Shown here one piece after another: positions 17,918 to 26,609 of a DNA stretch of 64,000 nucleotides. Each line of letters opens with the position of its first letter. Position 1 is the stretch's first letter. The position numbers and the translations under genes were made by a program. Under the pieces are notes generated by a model. The model searched no databases. It worked only from the letters and a program-made list of their open reading frames with translations, and was not told where the DNA came from. This DNA comes from Prado023 sp963777855 (GTDB lineage Bacteria > Actinomycetota > Actinomycetes > S36-B12 > CAIYMF01): positions 124,001 through 188,000 of the forward strand of contig CAVZRW010000013.1 in assembly GCA_963777855.1 (NCBI GenBank). Reading direction: 5' to 3'.

Positions 17918-19612
17918 ATGGGCGAGGAGATCAGCGGCCGGGCGCGCTGGGAGCGCGACTTCGGTGCGGCGCAGGTCGCGGGGCAGGTGCGCGACGCGGA
18001 CTTCAGCACCCTCTCGGGTGACCCCGTCGACCCGGTGTACGGCCCCGCCGGCGGTGCCGAGGCCGCCGACCACATCGGTTGGCCGGGCCAGTACCCCTAC
18101 ACGCGGGGCCTGTACCCCACCGGCTACCGGGGCCGGCTGTGGACGATCCGGCAGTTCGCCGGGTTCGGCAGCGCCCAGGACACCAACGCCCGGTTCCACG
18201 ACATCCTCGCCGCCGGCGGAGGGGGACTCTCGGTCGCGTTCGACATGCCCACGCTGATGGGCCGCGACTCCGACGACGCCCTGGCCCGCGGCGAGGTCGG
18301 CCACTGCGGCGTGGCCATCGACTCGGTGGCCGACATGGAGGTGCTGTTCTCCGGCATCCCGCTGGCCGAGGTCACCACCTCGATGACCATCTCGGGGCCG
18401 GCCGTGCCGATCTTCGCGATGTACGTCGTGGCCGCCGAGCGCCAGGGGGCCGACATCAGCCGCCTGGACGGCACCTTGCAGACCGACATCTACAAGGAGT
18501 ACATCGCCCAGAAGGAGTGGCTGTTCGGCCCCGAGCCGCACCTGCGGCTGATCGGCGACCTCATGGAGTGGGCCGGGGCCCACGTGCCGCGCTACAAGCC
18601 GCTGAGCGTCTCGGGCTACCACATCCGCGAGGCCGGCTCCACGGCCGCACAGGAGCTGGCCTTCACCCTCGCCGACGGGTTCGGCTATGTGGAGCTGGGG
18701 CTCTCCCGGGGCCTGGACATCGAGGCGTTCGCCCCGGGGCTGTCGTTCTTCTTCGACGCGCACGTGGACTTCTTCGAGGAGATCGCGAAGTTCCGTGCGG
18801 CCCGGCGGATCTGGGCCCGGTGGATGCGTGACGTCTACGGTGCCCGCACCGAGCGCGCCCAGTGGCTGCGGTTCCACACCCAGACCGCCGGGGTCAGCCT
18901 GACCGCCCAGCAGCCGGACAACAACATCGTCCGCACCGCGATCGAGGCGCTGGCCGCGGTGCTCGGGGGCACCAACTCGCTGCACACCAATGCCCTCGAC
19001 GAGGTGCTGGCCCTGCCCAGCGACAAGGCCGCGGAGATCGCGCTGCGCACCCAGCAGGTGATCGCCGAGGAGACCGGGGTGGCCAACGTCGCCGACCCGC
19101 TGGGCGGCAGTTGGTACGTGGAGGCGCTGACCGACCGGATCGAGGCCCAGGCCGAGGCGATCTTCGACCAGATCATCGCCCAGGGCGTGGCCCGCCAGCC
19201 CGACGGGCAGCACCCCATCGGCCCGATCACCTCGGGCCTGCTCGCCGGGATCGAGTCGGGGTGGTTCACGGGCCTGATCGCCGACGCGGCGTTCGACCAC
19301 CAGATCGCCCTGGAGGACGGGCGCAAGCGCGTGGTCGGCGTCAACGTGCACACCGGGGCCATCGACACGCCGCTGGAGATCCTGCGGGTCTCCCACGAGG
19401 TGGAGCGCGTCCAGGTCGAGACCCTGGCAGCCCGCCGCGAGGCCCGAGACGGTGCGGCCGTCGACAAGGCCCTGGGCGTCCTGGCTGAGGCCGCCCGGGG
19501 TGAGGCGAACCTGGTGCCCCTGCTCATCGACGCCGCGCGCGCCGAGGCGACCCTCGGGGAGATGTGCGACGTGCTGCGCGCCGAGTGGGGCACCTACCGC
19601 GAACCGATCTGA
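17918..19612 (+). CDS. icmA: Isobutyryl-CoA mutase-type large subunit
   Basis: AdoCbl-dependent acyl-CoA mutase large subunit, 564 residues, with the TIM-barrel catalytic domain but no B12-binding domain. Strong IcmA-like blocks include DADFSTLSGDPVDPVYGP, GWPGQYPYTRGLYPTGYRG, GGGGLSVAFDMPTLMGRDSD and ANVADPLGGSWYVE. Substrate-pocket residues fit a monocarboxylyl-CoA: Phe80 (IRQFAGFG) where methylmalonyl-CoA mutase has Tyr, and Gln198 (IAQKEWLF) where it has the carboxylate-binding Arg. These are the Phe80/Gln198 pair of Streptomyces IcmA, so isobutyryl-CoA/n-butyryl-CoA interconversion is favoured. A separate small B12 subunit would be required and is not in this window. The start is the ATG after GAGGGCTCA; a possible TAGGGT -10 box lies about 45 nt upstream. 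Confidence 0.87.
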   Translation: MGEEISGRARWERDFGAAQVAGQVRDADFSTLSGDPVDPVYGPAGGAEAADHIGWPGQYPYTRGLYPTGYRGRLWTIRQFAGFGSAQDTNARFHDILAAGGGGLSVAFDMPTLMGRDSDDALARGEVGHCGVAIDSVADMEVLFSGIPLAEVTTSMTISGPAVPIFAMYVVAAERQGADISRLDGTLQTDIYKEYIAQKEWLFGPEPHLRLIGDLMEWAGAHVPRYKPLSVSGYHIREAGSTAAQELAFTLADGFGYVELGLSRGLDIEAFAPGLSFFFDAHVDFFEEIAKFRAARRIWARWMRDVYGARTERAQWLRFHTQTAGVSLTAQQPDNNIVRTAIEALAAVLGGTNSLHTNALDEVLALPSDKAAEIALRTQQVIAEETGVANVADPLGGSWYVEALTDRIEAQAEAIFDQIIAQGVARQPDGQHPIGPITSGLLAGIESGWFTGLIADAAFDHQIALEDGRKRVVGVNVHTGAIDTPLEILRVSHEVERVQVETLAARREARDGAAVDKALGVLAEAARGEANLVPLLIDAARAEATLGEMCDVLRAEWGTYREPI

Positions 19613-19712
19613 GCCGCCGCCTGGCCCGTCGCGCGCCGTGAGGTGCGATCGTCCGGCCCGGGCGGGCGATCACGTGGCGCGCCTGCGCCGGGGGCGATGG
19701 AAGAATGCCGCC

Positions 19713-20636
19713 ATGAGCATCTCCGGATACGGCGCCGTCGACCTCGGCGCCCTTGCCGCCGCCCGCGAGGCCCAGGCCCAGGCCGAGCAGCGCGCGGCCA
19801 GCCGCGCGGCCGATCCCAGCGCCCCCTCGGTGGTCATCGACGTCACCGACGCCAGCTTCCAGACCGATGTCATGGAGCTGTCGATGCAGGTGCCCGTGGT
19901 CCTGGACCTGTGGGCCACATGGTGCCAGCCGTGCCGGACCCTCTCGCCGATCCTCGAGCGCCTCGCCGAGGCCGCAGGCGGACGCTGGGTGCTGGCGAAG
20001 GTCGACGTGGACGCGAACCCCGCCATCGCGCAGGCGTTCCAGGTCCAGTCGATCCCGAGCGTGTTCGCGGTGGTCGGGGGGCGCCCGCTGCCGCTGTTCC
20101 AGGGTGCCCTGCCCGAGCCGCAGGTGAAGGCCTACCTCGACGAGCTGCTCGCGCTCGCCGCGGCCAACGGCGTGGCCGGCACGCTGGGGCAGGCTGACGA
20201 GTCCGGCCCCGCGGAGGAGCCGGCCGACCCCCGGATGGAGGCCGCCTACGACGCGATCGAGGCCGGCGACTGGGCGGGCGCGCGCGCGGCCTACCAGGCC
20301 ATCCTCGACGCCACGCCGGCCGACCCCGTGGCGCGCGCCGGCCTGGCCCTGGTGGGGGTGTTCGAGCGTGTCTCCGGGGTGGACCACGCCGCCGTGCTGG
20401 CCGCCGCGGACGCCGCACCCGACGACTTGGCCGCCCAGGAGCGCGCGGCCGACGTGCTGGTGCTCGACGGCAACCCGGTCGAGGCGTTCGCACGGCTCGT
20501 GGGGGCGATCCGGTTCACCTCGGGAGCCGATCGCGATCGCCTCCGGGCGCACCTGATCGACCTGTTCGAGGTCGTCGGACCCGACGACCCGGCCGTCACC
20601 CGGGCGCGCACGGACCTGGCCAACGCCCTGTTCTGA
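19713..20636 (+). CDS. Thioredoxin-TPR protein (CnoX/YbbN-like)
   Basis: 307-residue protein with a thioredoxin domain (about residues 40-150) carrying WCQPC (Cys71, Cys74), so it is redox-capable. TPR-like helical repeats follow (about 175-307), with AYDAIEAGDWAGARAAYQAIL-type pairs. This is the architecture of co-chaperonin/holdase CnoX (YbbN). The N-terminal 40 residues are Ala/Gln-rich and probably disordered. The start at ATG 19713 gives the conventional N-terminus. It is monocistronic, in a gap between icmA and the glucan genes. Confidence 0.82.
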   Translation: MSISGYGAVDLGALAAAREAQAQAEQRAASRAADPSAPSVVIDVTDASFQTDVMELSMQVPVVLDLWATWCQPCRTLSPILERLAEAAGGRWVLAKVDVDANPAIAQAFQVQSIPSVFAVVGGRPLPLFQGALPEPQVKAYLDELLALAAANGVAGTLGQADESGPAEEPADPRMEAAYDAIEAGDWAGARAAYQAILDATPADPVARAGLALVGVFERVSGVDHAAVLAAADAAPDDLAAQERAADVLVLDGNPVEAFARLVGAIRFTSGADRDRLRAHLIDLFEVVGPDDPAVTRARTDLANALF

Positions 20637-20639
20637 GCC

Positions 20640-20927
20640 TCGACGCTGCGCGGAGCCTCGTGAAGCTCGACGTGGACGAGCCGACACTGGTCAGGCCGAC
20701 CTGCATGCAGATGTCCGCGACCGAGTAGTCCGTGCCCCGCAGGAGGGTTGCCGCCCGCTCGAGCTGGCGGGTCAGCGGGTACGAGTACGGGACTCCCCGA
20801 ACGCCCGCCGGCTCAAGTGCGCCCGCGACAGGCACGCGGCCGCCGCCAGGTCATCGACGGTCAGGCACTGCGCGTACTGGGCATCCGCGAAGTCGCGCGC
20901 CCGTACGAGATGGCGCACGGGGGACAC
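20640..20927 (-). pseudogene. AraC-family regulator DNA-binding domain remnant
   Basis: On the minus strand, one frame reads ARDFADAQYAQCLTVDDLAAAACLSRAHLS and another continues YSYPLTRQLERAATLLRGTD then SVADICMQVGLTSVGSSTSSF. Together these are the two helix-turn-helix motifs of an AraC regulator. The halves are separated by a frameshift near 20785-20790 (one base appears missing at GAGTCCCGTAC), and several residues are absent between the HTH motifs. The C-terminal end has lost the expected ASPSEYR-like ending and abuts the thioredoxin-TPR stop. It is probably a decayed gene. Confidence 0.6.
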
Positions 20928-21024
20928 CCGGGCGCGGGCCGTCGACAGCTGAGCAGGGTACCGACACCGGCCCGGTCACGCCGACCCGCCGGCAGGCCGC
21001 CCGGACGCCGTGACCGGACCCGCG

Positions 21025-23421
21025 CTACTCGACGGCCACGGAGTCGACCACCACGTCCGCGACGGGCTCGGCCTCGGCACCGTCGTAGCGCAGCCACACC
21101 GTCGCCAGCGGCGGCAGCGTGACCCCTGCCGAGGCCGGTCGGCCGTGCCAGGCCTGCTCCGTGGCCTCGACGCCGCCGAGGTTGCCCACGCCCGAGCCGC
21201 CGTAGTCGGCGGCGTCGGTGTTGAGCACCTCACGCCAGTGGCCGGTGTTCGGCAGCCCGATCCGGTAGTCCGAGCGCACCATCGGCGAGAAGTTGGTGAT
21301 CGAGGCCAGCACCGAGCCGTCGCTGCCGACGCGCAGCCACGAGAACACGTTGCCCGACGCGTCGTTGGCGTCGATCCACTGGAAGCCCTCGGGGGTGTTG
21401 TCCTGGTCCCACAGGGCCCGGCTCTCGCGGTACACGCGGTTCATGTCGCGCACGCAGTGCTGCACGCCGAAGTGGTCCTGGTACTCGGTCAGCCACCACT
21501 CGAGGCCGCGCTCCTCGCTCCACTCCGAGGTCTGGGCGAACTCGCTGCCCATGAACAGCAGCTGCTTGCCGGGGTGCGACCACATGTAGCCCAGGTAGGC
21601 GCGCAGGTTGGCCAGCTTCTGCCACCGGTCGCCGGGCATCTTCTGCACCAGCGAGCCCTTGCCGTGCACGACCTCGTCGTGGGAGATCGGCAGCACGAAG
21701 TTCTCGCTCCACGCGTAGACCATCGCGAAGGTCATCTCGTTGTGGTGCCACATGCGGTGCACCGGCTCGCGGGAGACGTAGCCCAGCGAGTCGTTCATCC
21801 ACCCCATGTTCCACTTGAGGCCGAACCCGAGGCCGCCGAGGTACGTGGGCCGGGTCACGCCGGGCCACGAGGTGGACTCCTCGGCGATGGTCACCAGCGC
21901 CGGGCACCCGCTTGTAGACGGTGGCGTTCATCTCCTGCAGGAACGCCACGGCGTCGAGGTTCTCGCGCCCACCGTACTGGTTGGGCAGCCACTCGCCCTC
22001 GTTGCGGGAGTAGTCCAGGTAGAGCATGGAGGCCACGGCGTCCACGCGCAGGCCGTCGATGTGGTACTCCTCGAGCCAGTAGAGCGCGTTGGAGACCAGG
22101 AAGTTGCGCACCTCGCGTGCGGCCGAAGTCGAACACGTAGGTGCCCCAGTCCGGCTGCTCGCCGCGCCGCGGGTCTGCGTGCTCGTAGAGGGCCGTGCCG
22201 TCGAACCGGGCCAGCGCCCAGGCGTCCTTCGGGAAGTGGGCGGGCACCCAGTCGAGCAGCACCCCGATGTTGGCCTGGTGCAGGGTGTCCACCAGGAACC
22301 GGAAGTCGTCGGGGTTGCCGAAGCGCGAGGTGGGCGCGAAGTAGGAGGTCACCTGGTAGCCCCAGCTCGGGGCGTAGGGGTGCTCGGCCACCGGCATCAG
22401 CTCGACGTGGGTGAAGCCGAGCTCCGTGACGTAGTCGACCAGCTCGGCGGCCATCTGGCGGTAGTCCAGACCCGAGGCGCCACGAGCCCAGGTGCACCTC
22501 GTAGACGCTCATCGGGGAGGCCAGCACGTCGGTCGCGGCGCGCTGGGCGATCCACGCGTCGTCGCCCCACTCGTAGTCGGAGGTGAACACCACCGACCCG
22601 GTGGACGGCGGCACCTCGGTGTGGAAGGCCATCGGGTCGGCCTTCTCCCGCCACACCCAGTCCTTGCCCAGGATCGAGAACTTGTAGGTCACCCCGGCCC
22701 CGATGTTCGGGATGAACAGCTCCCACACCCCGGTGCCGCCCAGCGAGCGCATCGGATGGCCGGTGCCGTCCCATCCGTTGAAGTCGCCGATCACGCGCAC
22801 GCCCTCGGCGCTGGGGGCCCAGACGGCGAACGACGTGCCGGTGATCTGGCCGAACGGGCTGTCGTAGCTGCGCACGTGCGCGCCGAGGGTGGTCCACAGC
22901 TCCTCGTGGCGGCCCTCGCCGATGAGGTGCAGGTCGAGCTCGCCGAGGGTCGGCAGGAACCGGTAGGGGTCGTCGGAGGGGATGATCCCCTGGCCGTAGT
23001 CGACGTCGATCGAGTAGGCCGGGATCACGTCGCCGGGCACGACGGCCACCCACACCCCGCGGTGCTCGTGGGTCATCGGGTAGCGGCCCTCCGGCGTCAC
23101 CACGATCAGCTCGCGAGCCATCGGCCGCAGCACCCGGATGGTGATCGCGCCGTCGTACGGGTGCGCCCCGAGGATCGCGTGCGGGCTCGGGTGGGCGCCG
23201 TCGACGAGCCGGTCGATGTCGCCTGTGTCGATCGGTGCCGGCGCGGGCCCGGCTGGAGCGGCCGGCGCTGCTGGAGCTGCCGGCCCGGCTGGAGCGGCCG
23301 GCGCTGCCGGGGCGGCCGGGGCGGCCGGCGCTGCTGGGGCGGGCGTGCCGCTCGCGGGGGAACCCGTCGCTGCCTTCTTCGCCTCGGGGGTGGGATCTGC
23401 GGGGGTCTCGGGCGGGGTCAT
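21025..23421 (-). CDS. glgB: 1,4-alpha-glucan branching enzyme (three frameshifts)
   Basis: GH13_9 branching enzyme introducing alpha-1,6 branches, about 797 residues when corrected. An unusual N-terminal Pro/Ala-rich tail (roughly residues 20-65) precedes two CBM48-like modules (HPHAILGAHP-like segment; SFAVWAPSAEGVRVIGDFNGWDG). The GH13 core has GLRVDAVASMLYLDY (nucleophile Asp), TIAEESTSWPGVT (acid/base Glu) and SHDEVVHGKGSL. Extra bases near 21893, 22124 and 22478 must be removed for a continuous product. The start codon overlaps the glgE stop (ATGA), so glgE-glgB form one operon. GlgE and GlgB together build branched alpha-glucan from maltose 1-phosphate. Confidence 0.93.
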
Positions 23422-25418
23422 GGCATCCTCTCCAGAACAACGGCGTGCGCACATGCGAAGTTGGGGTCGAGTCGGATCCAGTTCTGGGCCCCCCACGCCC
23501 ATGTCTGGCCCGAGATCAGGTCACGGGCCAGCACTCTCTCGTCGTTGCCGAAGCCCAGCGCACCGAGGTCCAGGTGCAGCACGCCCGCCTGAGGCGAGTC
23601 CGGGTCCAGCACGCACACCGTCACCAGGACGTCGTCGCCGCGGCGCTTGCTCCAGGCGAGCATCTGGGAGTTGTCGATGTGCTCGAAGCGCAGGTTGCGC
23701 AGTTCGTGGGTGGCCGGGTGCTCCCGGCGGATCCGGTTGAGCATCGTCAGGTAGGGCACGAGGCTGTTGTGCGAGGCTGCGGCCCAATCACGGGGGCGGT
23801 ACTGGAACTTCTCGGAGTCCAGGTACTCCTCCTTGCCGGGGGCGAGGGGCAGGTGCTCGTAGACCTCGAAGCCCGCGTACACCCCGTAGGTGGGGGCCAG
23901 CAGCGCCGCGAGGGTCGCGCGGATCGCGAAGGCCGACTTCTTGCCCGACTGCAGGAAGAACGGATTGATGTCCGGGGTGTTCACGAAGCAGTTGGGCCGC
24001 ATGTAGTCCGCGGCGTAGCTGCTCAGCTCGGTGAAGTAGGTCTCGATCTCCCACTTGGTGTTGCGCCAGGTGAAGTACGTGTAGCTCTGGTGGAAGCCGA
24101 CCGTGCCCAGCGTGCGCATCATCGCCGGGCGGGTGAAGGCCTCGGCCAGGAACAGCACGTCGGGATCGGTGGCGCGGATCCGGGCGAAGAGCACCTCCCA
24201 GAACTCCACGGTCTTGGTGTGCGGGTTGTCCACGCGGAAGATCCGCACGCCCTTGCCCATCCACAGCCGCAGGATGCGCTCGCACTCGTCGACGAGGCCC
24301 TCGAAGTCCGCGTCGAACGCGATGGGGTAGATGTCCTGGTACTTCTTCGGCGGGTTCTCCGCGTAGGCGATCGAGCCGTCGGCGCGGGTCACGAACCACT
24401 CGGGATGCGCGGCGACCCACGGATGGTCCGGGGAGGCCTGCAGGGCGAAGTCGAGGGCGATCTCCAGGCCGTTCTCAGCGGCCACGGCCATGAAGTGCTC
24501 GAAGTCGGCCATCGTGCCCAGGTCCGGGTGGACCGTGTCGTGGCCACCCTCGGGCGCGCCGATCGCCCACGGCGAGCCGGGGTCGTCGGGGCCCGGGGTG
24601 AGCGTGTTGTTCGGGCCCTTGCGGAAGGTCCGGCCGATGGGGTGGATCGGGGGAAGGTAGACCACGTCGAATCCCATGGCCGCCACGGCGGGCAGGCGCA
24701 GTGCCGCGGTGCGGAAGGTGCCCGAGCGCGGCGGGTTCAGCGTCGCGCCCTCGGAGCGGGGGAAGAACTCGTACCAGGCGCCGTACAGCGCGCGCGGGCG
24801 CTCGACGCGCACCGGCCAGGGACCCGACCAGTGCGGCAGCTCGCGCAGCGGGTTGGCCTCCAGCGCGGCGCGGACCGCGGGAGCCTCGGCGGCGTAGAGG
24901 CGCTGCACGGCGCTCTCGTGGGTGTCGCGCATGGCGGCGGCCGCCTCGGTGAGCACCTTGCGGGCGTGGGCGTCGGTGGCCTGTGCGGCAGCACGGTCGA
25001 GCACCCGCGCGCCCTCCTCGAGCTCGAGCTCGACGTCGATGCCGGCGGGTAGCTTGATCTCGGCCTTGTGCTTCCAGGTCTCGTACGGGTCACCCCAGGA
25101 GATGACGTAGTACTGCCAGTCGCCCTCGGCGGGCAGCCGGGCCGAGACGGTCCACCGATCGGGCTGGGTGGGTCCGACCTCGTGCATCCGCAGCAGGGGT
25201 CCCTCAGGGGAGCCGATGGCGAACTCGGTCGTGGTGAAGCCCGGCGGGACGAACTGCACCTCCACGCCCATGGCGTCGTGGCCCTCGCGGAAGGCGGTCA
25301 CAGAGACGTCGAAGGCCTCGTCGACGACGGCTTTGACCGGGTAGGCACCGCCCTCGACCACGGGGGCGATGTCGATGATGGGGAAGCGACCGATCACGTC
25401 GGCGACGCTACTACCCAT
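23418..25418 (-). CDS. glgE: Alpha-1,4-glucan:maltose-1-phosphate maltosyltransferase
   Basis: GH13_3 enzyme that extends alpha-1,4-glucans with maltosyl units from alpha-maltose 1-phosphate; 666 residues, the normal length. An N-terminal beta-domain is followed by a helical insertion around residues 130-195. The catalytic barrel has VVYLPPIHPIGRTFRKG, IALDFALQASPDHPW, the nucleophile region FRVDNPHTK, the acid/base FLAEAFTRP and TPDINPFFLQSGKKSAF. It is the first gene of the glgE-glgB operon, divergent from the LacI regulator. TreS, Pep2/Mak and GlgM, which supply maltose 1-phosphate, are not in this window. The start at 25418 agrees with the beginning of the beta-domain. Confidence 0.95.
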   Translation of the reverse strand: MGSSVADVIGRFPIIDIAPVVEGGAYPVKAVVDEAFDVSVTAFREGHDAMGVEVQFVPPGFTTTEFAIGSPEGPLLRMHEVGPTQPDRWTVSARLPAEGDWQYYVISWGDPYETWKHKAEIKLPAGIDVELELEEGARVLDRAAAQATDAHARKVLTEAAAAMRDTHESAVQRLYAAEAPAVRAALEANPLRELPHWSGPWPVRVERPRALYGAWYEFFPRSEGATLNPPRSGTFRTAALRLPAVAAMGFDVVYLPPIHPIGRTFRKGPNNTLTPGPDDPGSPWAIGAPEGGHDTVHPDLGTMADFEHFMAVAAENGLEIALDFALQASPDHPWVAAHPEWFVTRADGSIAYAENPPKKYQDIYPIAFDADFEGLVDECERILRLWMGKGVRIFRVDNPHTKTVEFWEVLFARIRATDPDVLFLAEAFTRPAMMRTLGTVGFHQSYTYFTWRNTKWEIETYFTELSSYAADYMRPNCFVNTPDINPFFLQSGKKSAFAIRATLAALLAPTYGVYAGFEVYEHLPLAPGKEEYLDSEKFQYRPRDWAAASHNSLVPYLTMLNRIRREHPATHELRNLRFEHIDNSQMLAWSKRRGDDVLVTVCVLDPDSPQAGVLHLDLGALGFGNDERVLARDLISGQTWAWGAQNWIRLDPNFACAHAVVLERMP

Positions 25419-25556
25419 GGGCCGGTCGGCGCCTGCCGTGCGATCGGCACCGGGACCCGGGCCGGGGTTGCGATGCGCCGTCCGTGCACGGGGGCTGCCG
25501 CGGGGCCCTGACCGGCGATAGCCTCCGCGTGATCATCCGAGCGCGCGAGGAGGGCC

Positions 25557-26609
25557 GTGACCACCACCGTACGCGACGTGGCTGCCCTCGCCGGGGTGTC
25601 GGCGGCCACCGTCTCCCGGGCGCTGCGCGGGCACCGGTCGATCTCCGAGGCCACGCGGGTGAAGGTCCAGCAGGCCGCCGACCAGCTCGGCTACTCCCTG
25701 GCCCCGACCGCCTCGCACCGGGCCCGGGTGGCCGTCGTGATGCCCTACCTCGACCGCTGGTACTTCGCGCAGGTCCTCGACGGCGCCGAGCGCGCGCTGT
25801 CCGACAAGGGCATCGTCGTGCTGGTCCATCGCCTGGTCGACCTCGATGACCGGCGCCGGGCGCTGCTCGGTGACATCCCGCGGCGCGAGGCCGACGGCGT
25901 GCTGCTGGTCAACGTCCCGCCGGCCCCGGACGAGGCCGCGCTGCTGGCCGACCGCCGGATCCCGATCGTGCTGCTCGGGGCGAGCCTGCCCGGGGTCACC
26001 GGGGTGGAGATCGACGACGTCGCTGCCGCGCGCGCGGCCACCATGCACCTGGTCGAGCTGGGCCACCGGCGGATCGGGCTGGTCTCCGGCCGGCCGTTCG
26101 AGCGCATCCCGTTCACCGCGCCCCCGGATCGCCGCCGCGGCTTCCTGCTGGCCCACAAGGAGGCGTCCCTGCCCTGGGACCCGGACCTGGAGGTCACCGC
26201 CGACTTCACGGTGCGGGGAGCCCAGCGCGCCGCGCACACCCTGCTGGACCGTGCCGACCCGCCGACCGCGGTGTTCGCCGAGAGCGACGAGATGGCCTTC
26301 GGGGTGATGGCCACGGCCCGCAGCCTGGGCCTGCGGGTGCCTGAGGACCTGTCGGTGGTCGGGATCGACGACCACGACCTGTCCGAGGCACTCGGCCTGA
26401 CCACGGTCGCCCAGCCCGTGCGCACGCTCGGCGAGCTGGCCGCGCTGCAGCTGGCCGGGCTGATCGCCCACCACGACCGCGAGCCCGAGCCAGCGCGCCG
26501 GGTGACGGTGCCGACCCTGCTGGTGGTGCGCGAGAGCACCGCGGCGATCGATCGGGCCGATGTCGGGCGCCGGGGCGCCGCGCGGCCCATGCTGAGGAGG
26601 AGACCATGA
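25557..26609 (+). CDS. LacI-family transcriptional regulator
   Basis: 350-residue sugar-responsive regulator. The N-terminal LacI helix-turn-helix is clear (TVRDVAALAGVSAATVSRAL), with the hinge helix around residues 45-60 and a periplasmic-binding-protein-like effector domain to about residue 335 (VIGIDDHD-type segment near 285; TTVAQPVRTLGELA). The GTG start has GAGGAGGG upstream. It overlaps the alpha-glucosidase gene by ATGA, so it is likely to control the downstream alpha-glucosidase/ABC transporter operon. Divergent glgE could also be a target. Its operator is not evident near these promoters. Confidence 0.88.
   Translation: MTTTVRDVAALAGVSAATVSRALRGHRSISEATRVKVQQAADQLGYSLAPTASHRARVAVVMPYLDRWYFAQVLDGAERALSDKGIVVLVHRLVDLDDRRRALLGDIPRREADGVLLVNVPPAPDEAALLADRRIPIVLLGASLPGVTGVEIDDVAAARAATMHLVELGHRRIGLVSGRPFERIPFTAPPDRRRGFLLAHKEASLPWDPDLEVTADFTVRGAQRAAHTLLDRADPPTAVFAESDEMAFGVMATARSLGLRVPEDLSVVGIDDHDLSEALGLTTVAQPVRTLGELAALQLAGLIAHHDREPEPARRVTVPTLLVVRESTAAIDRADVGRRGAARPMLRRRP

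Noticed and set aside
23138..23740. Collagen-like Gly-Ala-Ala repeats on the plus strand
   Set aside because: Antisense to the Pro/Ala-rich tail of GlgB and the end of GlgE; not a separate gene.
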